Source: Alphaproteobacteria bacterium
Lineage (GTDB): Bacteria; Pseudomonadota; Alphaproteobacteria; GCA-016699305
Reading direction: 5' to 3'
Length of the DNA: 64,000 nucleotides
NCBI GenBank assembly: GCA_016699305.1
Contig: CP064970.1
Coordinates: forward strand, 1,674,001-1,738,000
Below the pieces are notes generated by a model. The model was not told where the DNA came from, ran no database searches, and was given only the letters and a program-made list of their open reading frames with translations. A program made the position numbers and the translations under genes. Below are positions 59,145 to 64,000 of the stretch, in pieces. The stretch's first letter is position 1. Each line of letters begins with the position of its first letter.

Positions 59145-60050
59145 TTACAATACTCCGTTGGGTGAGGGATGGGTGTGTACGGCGCGGACCCACCAGTCGG
59201 GACGGCTCTTGGCCAATTCTTGCGCCGAAGATTGGGCGGATTCACCGTGTTCGAAAATTCCGAAACAGGTCGTGCCGCTGCCTGTCATGCGCGATAACAG
59301 ACAGCCTTTTTGCCCGCCAAGCGCCTGAAGAACCAAGTCCAATCCCGCGTTTAATGAGATGGAGGCTGGCGTCAGATCATTACCTGTCTCGTGTTCCAGC
59401 CATGCCATAAAGTCCTGTGCTTTGCTCGGATATGCCTTGATGGCCGAATCGTAAATCCTGTTGGCGGAAAAGACCTCTTTGGTGGACAGACCGAAATTCG
59501 GACGCGCCAAGACCATATGCAGCGCGGGAATGTCTGCGGCGAAACGCACATTCTCACCAATGCCGCTAACATATAAGGGAAGCGGGCCGTGCAGACACAT
59601 CGGTACATCCGCCCCCAGCATGGGGGCCATTTTCAAGATGCGCGAGTCAAGCCGGGGCACGCCCCAGAAAGCCGCCAGAGCCCGCATGGTGGCCGCCGCA
59701 TCGGCCGAGCCGCCGCCCAATCCCGCTTGCATCGGAATATTCTTGGTGACCTGGATCGCCATATCCAACGACTTGCCATAACATCCCGCCATCATCCGCG
59801 CCGCGCGGGTCACGATATTGCGGTCCGGATCCTCCTGCTGCAAAGCCTGGGCATAGGGGCCGTCCAGAGTCAGCGAATAGCCACAAGCAGGGCGGATGGT
59901 GACATCATCGCCCATATCGGCGGCAAAGACCGCCAGGGTGTTCAGCAGATGGTAACCCGCATATTCCCCGCTGCCTTTGCCCGTCACATGCAAGAACAGA
60001 TTGATCTTGGCGGGTGCGGTTTGCGTGGCGGACTGTTCCGATTCGCTCAT
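59145..60050 (-). CDS. ispE: 4-diphosphocytidyl-2-C-methyl-D-erythritol kinase
   Basis: GHMP kinase of the MEP pathway, acting two steps after IspC and directly after IspD. The 301-residue protein begins its fold with TAPAKINLFLHVTGKG, carries the ATP-binding MQAGLGGGSADAAATMRAL, and has the C-terminal LSRMTGSGTTCFGIFE. In alphaproteobacteria ispE often adjoins a TPR gene; here it leads a two-gene unit with murF. ispD lies ~18 kb away at 40374. Confidence 0.95.
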   Translation of the reverse strand: MSESEQSATQTAPAKINLFLHVTGKGSGEYAGYHLLNTLAVFAADMGDDVTIRPACGYSLTLDGPYAQALQQEDPDRNIVTRAARMMAGCYGKSLDMAIQVTKNIPMQAGLGGGSADAAATMRALAAFWGVPRLDSRILKMAPMLGADVPMCLHGPLPLYVSGIGENVRFAADIPALHMVLARPNFGLSTKEVFSANRIYDSAIKAYPSKAQDFMAWLEHETGNDLTPASISLNAGLDLVLQALGGQKGCLLSRMTGSGTTCFGIFEHGESAQSSAQELAKSRPDWWVRAVHTHPSPNGVL

Positions 60051-60186
60051 CTGTCTGTTTTTCCCGACCTTAACCGATGGTTTCTGATGAACTTTTCTAA
60101 CCTATCGTGGCCAAGAATAACAGTTGCCAGCATGGGATGGTTTGCGCTGCAATAGATTCGCGTTTTTATCCTGACCTTGCAAGGGC

Positions 60187-61503
60187 ATGACCGACTCTAC
60201 TCCGCCCGCTCCGACCCGCATTCGTCGTCCTACGTCTTGCGTCAGTTTATGGGCCACGCCTATCGGCTTGGTCTTGCTGCTGGTCCTGGCCGCAGCGGCC
60301 ATCGGCATCGGCGCGCCGCCTGTTGCGACTTGCGCCGTTGCCGTTTTGCTTTTGACCGTCGTTCTTGGCGGCATGGAGATAGGGCGGCATCCTCCGCCCG
60401 CGTATCGCCGTCGGATGAACCTGCCGCGCGTTGCCTGCAAACTGTTGGGCATGACGCTGACCCTGGCCGTTCTGGCCTTTGGTTATTGGCTTTTCCCGCT
60501 TTATCGCTGGCCGTTGTATCAGCCTTTTTTCGAGGCGCTGGAAATGTTCTGGCCGGTTTTTGCCGTGTTGGTCACGCCCTATTTCCTGGACGTCGATCGG
60601 CGCATGAAAGACCCTTATGACGCCTATTGGCTGATCGGTCGCATGGCGCTGGGACGCCTTCCCGAGCGCGGCTCAGGCCCGATTCTACGCCGTCATGTCC
60701 TAGGCTGGCTGGTCAAAGGCTATTTTCTGCCCTTGATGTTCGGCGATCTGGCTCATGGGGCCATATGGCTGTTTCAGTTCTCGTGGTCGCATCTCTTGTC
60801 CTATCCCTTCGTCACTTTCTTCACGGCCATCTTCCAGGCCTGTATGGCGATCGAACTGGCTTTTGTCGCCACGGGATATCTGGCCAGTTTGCGCCTATTC
60901 GACGCGCATATCCGCTCGGTCGATGAGACACTATTGGGTTGGCTGGCCGCCTTGGCCTGCTATGCGCCCCTGTTGGAGGTAACATTTACCCAATATCTCG
61001 GTTACCGAGACGGGGATGGATGGGCCTTTTGGCTGCAGGACCACCCCACTCTATTGGTCGTCTGGGGCAGTTTGATCTTGGTTCTGATGGTGCTGCACAC
61101 ATGGTGCGACTCCGTTTTTGGCGTGCGTTTTTCGAATCTTACCCATCGCGGCGTCATCACGAACGGTCCCTTTCGCCTGGGTAAGCACCCGGCCTATGTC
61201 ATCAAAAATCTGCGCTGGTGGATGGTCTCTTTGCCCTTCCTGTCCATGCAAGGCGTCGATGGAGGGCTACGTCAAAGCGTGTTGCTGGCGCTTGTGGGGG
61301 CGTTATACGTCCTGCGCGCATGGACCGAGGAACGCCATCTCTCGCGCGATCCCGCTTATGTGGCTTATGCGCTATGGATCGACCGGCACGGCCTGTTGTC
61401 ATGGGTCGGCACGCTCTTTCCACGCCTGAGCTATGCCCATATCCACCAAGACGCCGTTTTGCGCGCGCAGCGTCACCTTGACACCGCTCACAAAGATCTA
61501 TGA
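60187..61503 (+). CDS. ICMT-like integral membrane methyltransferase-family protein
   Basis: Membrane protein of 438 residues with about nine to ten hydrophobic segments. The C-terminal third resembles isoprenylcysteine carboxyl methyltransferase/NnrU-type proteins: LTHRGVITNGPFRLGKHPAY, a membrane pair, then RAWTEERHLSRDPAYVAYAL, which gives the E-E-R/L...Y pattern of the SAM-binding end. The N-terminal part (1-250) is extra membrane region without an assigned role. Acceptor unknown; bacterial members methylate various lipids or small molecules. CAAGGG precedes the ATG. Confidence 0.75.
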   Translation: MTDSTPPAPTRIRRPTSCVSLWATPIGLVLLLVLAAAAIGIGAPPVATCAVAVLLLTVVLGGMEIGRHPPPAYRRRMNLPRVACKLLGMTLTLAVLAFGYWLFPLYRWPLYQPFFEALEMFWPVFAVLVTPYFLDVDRRMKDPYDAYWLIGRMALGRLPERGSGPILRRHVLGWLVKGYFLPLMFGDLAHGAIWLFQFSWSHLLSYPFVTFFTAIFQACMAIELAFVATGYLASLRLFDAHIRSVDETLLGWLAALACYAPLLEVTFTQYLGYRDGDGWAFWLQDHPTLLVVWGSLILVLMVLHTWCDSVFGVRFSNLTHRGVITNGPFRLGKHPAYVIKNLRWWMVSLPFLSMQGVDGGLRQSVLLALVGALYVLRAWTEERHLSRDPAYVAYALWIDRHGLLSWVGTLFPRLSYAHIHQDAVLRAQRHLDTAHKDL

Positions 61504-61512
61504 AGCGGCATC

Positions 61513-61560
61513 AGCCGCTGTGATTGAGTTTACGGATTCCAAGCATTGTGAAGCATGCCT
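61513..61560 (+). repeat. Possible third copy (B) of the short 3' intergenic repeat
   Basis: AGCCGCTGTGATT (61513-61525) is identical to 5143-5155. The following bases (ATTCCAAGCATTGTGAAG, then GCATGCC) loosely follow copy A with a deletion. It is ~10 bases after the ICMT-like stop codon, the same placement as copy A. Weaker than copies A and C. Confidence 0.35.
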
Positions 61561-63472
61561 AACTCCCTCGCCTTTGCTTTTGCGCCACGCCTGCGGCCTT
61601 GGCGGGATCGGACCACCAACTGTCTTCGACTCCCAGGGCATAGGGGGCCTGGTTGGCGGGGCGGCCAAAGCGGTCCCAATGCGCCACGCGCCATAATCCG
61701 CTGTGCCAATGTGGGATGACATAGAAATTCCAGCCCAGGACGCGGCTTAGCGCCCTTGAATGGGCGATAAGGCCCGGGCTGTCCTGGGCGCGGGTCAGAC
61801 CTTCTACCAACGCGTCGATCACGGGGTCCTTCACCCCTGCCATATTGCGGCTGCCTTCTTGATCCGCGCGGGCGCTGGTCCAGTATTCGCGCTGCTCGTT
61901 CCCCGGCGACAGGCTGGGCGGATAGATGCCGATTACCATGTCAAAGTCGAAGCCTTGCAGGCGTTTTTGGAATTGCGCGCTGTCCATCAGGCGAAAGCTC
62001 ATCTCGATCCCTAGGCGCTTCAGGTTGCGCGCATAGGGCAAGATCCAGCGGCCAAAAAGCGGGCTTTGATCGATGATCTCAAAAGCAAAGGGGCGGCCAT
62101 CGGCGGCGTTGACCAATCGGCCGTCTTTGACCACCCAGCCTGCCTCGTGCAACAGATCGCGCGCGCGTTTAAGCGCATCGCGGTTCCATCCGCTGCCATC
62201 GGTGACGGGCGGAGTCCAAGCGGGGCCGAAGACTTCGGGCGGCAGACGGTCGCGATAGGGTTCCAAAACGGCGATCTCACGCGCATCGGGCGGCTGCGTG
62301 GCCAGCATCTCGGTATTCGCAAACAGGCCTTTGGTCCGGCGATACAGCCCATAGGCCAGAATGCGGTTGGACCATTCAAAGTCAAAGGCCAGCCCCAAAG
62401 CCTCGCGCACGCGACGATCGGCAAAAAGCGGGCGGCGGGTATTAAAGACGAAGCCTTGCAGCGAAGCGGGCAGGGCGTTATAGATCTCCACGCGCCGGAT
62501 CGCCCCGCTTGTCACGGCGGGCGCGTCATAGCCGGTGGCCCATTGCTTGGCCACGTTTTCGACCCGCAGGTCATAGCGCCCCGACAAGAAGGCTTCGAGA
62601 GCGACGGTGGAATCGCGGAAATATTCCTGGCGGATGATATCGAAATTCCACCGCCCGCGATTGACCGGCAAATCCGCGCCCCACCAGTCTTTGACTCGCT
62701 CAAAGATCACGCTGCGCCCCGGTATGGTGGCGCGGATGCGATAGGGGCCGCTGCCCACCGGCGGCTCCAATGTCGTGACGGTAAAATCGCGTTTCTCCCA
62801 ATAATGCCGGGGCATCACGGGCAATTCGCCAAGGATCAAGGGCAATTCGCGGTTTTCGGGATGCGCCAAGGTAAAGCGCACGGTGTGCGGGTCCAAGGCC
62901 TCGACCTTGGCGACATCGTGATAATAGCTGCGCCAGGCGGGCAAGCCCTTATCGCGCAGAGTCTCAAAGCTCCAAATAACATCCTGGGCGGTGATGGGTG
63001 CGCCATCATGGAAACGCGCCCCAGGCCGCAGATGGAACGTCACAAAGCTGCGATCGGGTGCCACCTCGACGTTGTGGGCGAGATAGCCATAGGCCGCGCT
63101 GGGTTCATCCGCGCTCTTTTCCAGCAAAGTCGCGTACAGCATCGACAAGCCCGAAGCCGGATCACCTTTGATGATAAAGCCGTTCAAGCTGTCGAAGGTG
63201 CCCACCTCGGGCAGACGCAATTCGCCCCCCTTGGGCGCGTCCGGGTTCACATAGTCGAACTGCTTGAAATCCGGCGCATATTTTAGATCGCCATAAAGGC
63301 TCAGCCCGTGTCGAGCGGCGGGGAATTCGTCACCGCGAGATTGCAACGGTATCAGAATTATCAAGAAGATAGCGAGGATCAACACTCCACGCCTTAAACC
63401 GTCATTAAGGAAACTGCTGCACAGTCGGGCTGGAACCCTGTGCCAGGCAAAGCTCGAGGCAAGATCAGTCAT
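61559..63472 (-). CDS. YejA-like family 5 extracellular solute-binding protein
   Basis: Periplasmic binding component of an ABC peptide/opine-type importer, 637 residues. A membrane signal (about residues 30-46, GVLILAIFLIILIP) is followed by HGLSLYGDLKYAPDFKQFDY and NPDAPKGGELRL, typical of the YejA group. The family-wide LRPGARFHDGAPITAQDVIW and a C-terminal GNEQREYWTSARADQEGSRN are also visible. The start is set at ATG 63472 because AAGGA lies eight bases upstream; ATG 63481 and 63493-region starts are possible. In alphaproteobacteria two yejA copies often precede yejBEF; here no permease or ATPase is seen. Confidence 0.88.
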   Translation of the reverse strand: MTDLASSFAWHRVPARLCSSFLNDGLRRGVLILAIFLIILIPLQSRGDEFPAARHGLSLYGDLKYAPDFKQFDYVNPDAPKGGELRLPEVGTFDSLNGFIIKGDPASGLSMLYATLLEKSADEPSAAYGYLAHNVEVAPDRSFVTFHLRPGARFHDGAPITAQDVIWSFETLRDKGLPAWRSYYHDVAKVEALDPHTVRFTLAHPENRELPLILGELPVMPRHYWEKRDFTVTTLEPPVGSGPYRIRATIPGRSVIFERVKDWWGADLPVNRGRWNFDIIRQEYFRDSTVALEAFLSGRYDLRVENVAKQWATGYDAPAVTSGAIRRVEIYNALPASLQGFVFNTRRPLFADRRVREALGLAFDFEWSNRILAYGLYRRTKGLFANTEMLATQPPDAREIAVLEPYRDRLPPEVFGPAWTPPVTDGSGWNRDALKRARDLLHEAGWVVKDGRLVNAADGRPFAFEIIDQSPLFGRWILPYARNLKRLGIEMSFRLMDSAQFQKRLQGFDFDMVIGIYPPSLSPGNEQREYWTSARADQEGSRNMAGVKDPVIDALVEGLTRAQDSPGLIAHSRALSRVLGWNFYVIPHWHSGLWRVAHWDRFGRPANQAPYALGVEDSWWSDPAKAAGVAQKQRRGS

Positions 63473-64000
63473 GAATTTCATCCTTGGTGCCATTATCGTT
63501 ATAGCCAGCGTGCTGGGCGGCTATGTGGCCATGCACGGTAAGCTATCAGCTTTGAACCAGCCTTTCGAGCTGGTCATTATCGGTGGCGCTGCACTGGGCG
63601 CTTTTATTATTTCGAACCAAAAACATGTCCTGAAGCGGTCCTTGAAGGCGGTCGGCATCGCCATTAAAGGCTCGCGACACAAAAAACAGGATTTTCTGGA
63701 ACTGCTATCGATGCAATACCAGGTGTACAAACTGGCCCGTACCAAAGGCATGTTGGCTCTGGAACAGCATGTGGAAAACCCGCATGAGAGCAGCATCTTT
63801 TCCAATTATCCGCATTTCGTCAAAGAGCATCATGCGGTCATCTTTTTTTGCGACTATCTGCGCATGATCACACTGGGCGCGGATAAACCGCACGAGATCG
63901 AAGCCCTGATGGACGAGGAATTGGAAGTCCATCACGAGGATGAATTGGCTCTGTCCCACGCCTTTCAAACCATGTCCGACGGTATTCCGGCCCTTGGCAT
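63471..64000 (+). CDS. motA: Flagellar motor stator protein MotA, 3' partial
   Basis: Proton-channel subunit of the flagellar stator. The frame runs from ATG 63471 to the window end (176 codons). It begins with the first membrane helix MNFILGAIIVIASVLGGYVA, then the second, NQPFELVIIGGAALGAFIIS. The cytoplasmic loop with MQYQVYKLARTKGMLALEQH and LMDEELEVHHEDELALSHA follows; it carries the conserved charged residues that meet FliG. The last visible residues (SDGIPALG) lead into the third helix. Its start codon overlaps the divergent solute-binding gene start at CATG (63470-63473). Confidence 0.95.
   Translation, partial: MNFILGAIIVIASVLGGYVAMHGKLSALNQPFELVIIGGAALGAFIISNQKHVLKRSLKAVGIAIKGSRHKKQDFLELLSMQYQVYKLARTKGMLALEQHVENPHESSIFSNYPHFVKEHHAVIFFCDYLRMITLGADKPHEIEALMDEELEVHHEDELALSHAFQTMSDGIPALG

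Noticed and set aside
62066..63286. Plus-strand open frame of 406 codons opposite the YejA-like gene
   Set aside because: The minus-strand product is a clear solute-binding protein; the plus frame has antisense composition.
1..64000. CRISPR array, prophage, IS element or restriction-modification system
   Set aside because: No regularly spaced direct repeats, phage structural genes, transposases or methylase/nuclease pairs were seen on either strand.

Overview
The window is a stretch of an alphaproteobacterial chromosome, probably from a free-living, motile, Rhodospirillales-like organism. The evidence is the set of genes: the large (about 180 kDa) NAD-glutamate dehydrogenase, the lgt-midA-pgeF run, a TIGR02302 protein, an HpnL-type membrane protein of hopanoid producers, short cell-envelope lipoproteins, MotA and a chemoreceptor. 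The genus cannot be fixed from the sequence alone. Coding is dense, both strands are used, and most of the DNA is core housekeeping genes. The window opens inside a GlmU-like gene and ends inside motA.

Layout. 1-5134: a hexapeptide-repeat protein, prephenate dehydratase (pheA), and a tight ABC polysaccharide exporter (permease, ATPase) coupled to a glycosyltransferase. 5432-7704: a TPR protein, TrmB and a Fic-like protein with an altered motif. 7757-12109: a CusBA-type Cu/Ag efflux pair. 12115-18425 (minus): L31, an HpnL-like protein, an unknown, the YdbH-YnbE-YdbL envelope lipid-transport set and RlpA. 18569-20750: tRNA-Asp with a clear promoter, a UbiH-family hydroxylase, a degenerate GGDEF protein and a DUF465 protein. 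20870-22735: a structured leader before a secreted Ala-rich protein, and a pilin-like gene carrying an 11-base C/G run. 22843-29058: a TlpA-like thioredoxin, a small lipoprotein, a TIGR02302 protein, a lone Clp-type AAA domain, ftsE and rnd. 29332-30003: a secreted Cys-containing protein.

30174-39504: NAD-GDH, lgt, midA, pgeF, mnmE and a DUF1284 protein. 39638-45097: bactofilin, ispD, an APH-like kinase, a small ORF, accD and a degenerate EAL protein. 45116-46483: two adjacent, divergent paralogues of unknown function. 46775-53385: gatB, the Mrp/ApbC ATPase, hflK-hflC, an orphan gene and ymdB. 53506-55796: a Cache-like periplasmic protein plus a chemoreceptor. 56325-63472: an envelope protein with an OmpA-like C-terminus, murF, ispE, an ICMT-like membrane protein and a YejA-like binding protein that starts back to back with motA.

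Several themes recur. Envelope biogenesis includes YdbH/YnbE/YdbL, RlpA, Lgt, MurF, bactofilin, FtsE and polysaccharide export. Isoprenoid synthesis appears as ispD and ispE at separate sites. Degenerate signalling domains (GGDEF, EAL, Fic) have kept their folds but lost canonical catalytic residues. No complete phage, IS element, CRISPR array or classic defence island was seen. The best candidates for something undescribed are the phase-variable-looking pilin-like gene, the structured leader at 20870-21032, the paralogue pair at 45116-46483, and the stand-alone Clp NBD1 protein next to an ftsE that lacks ftsX.
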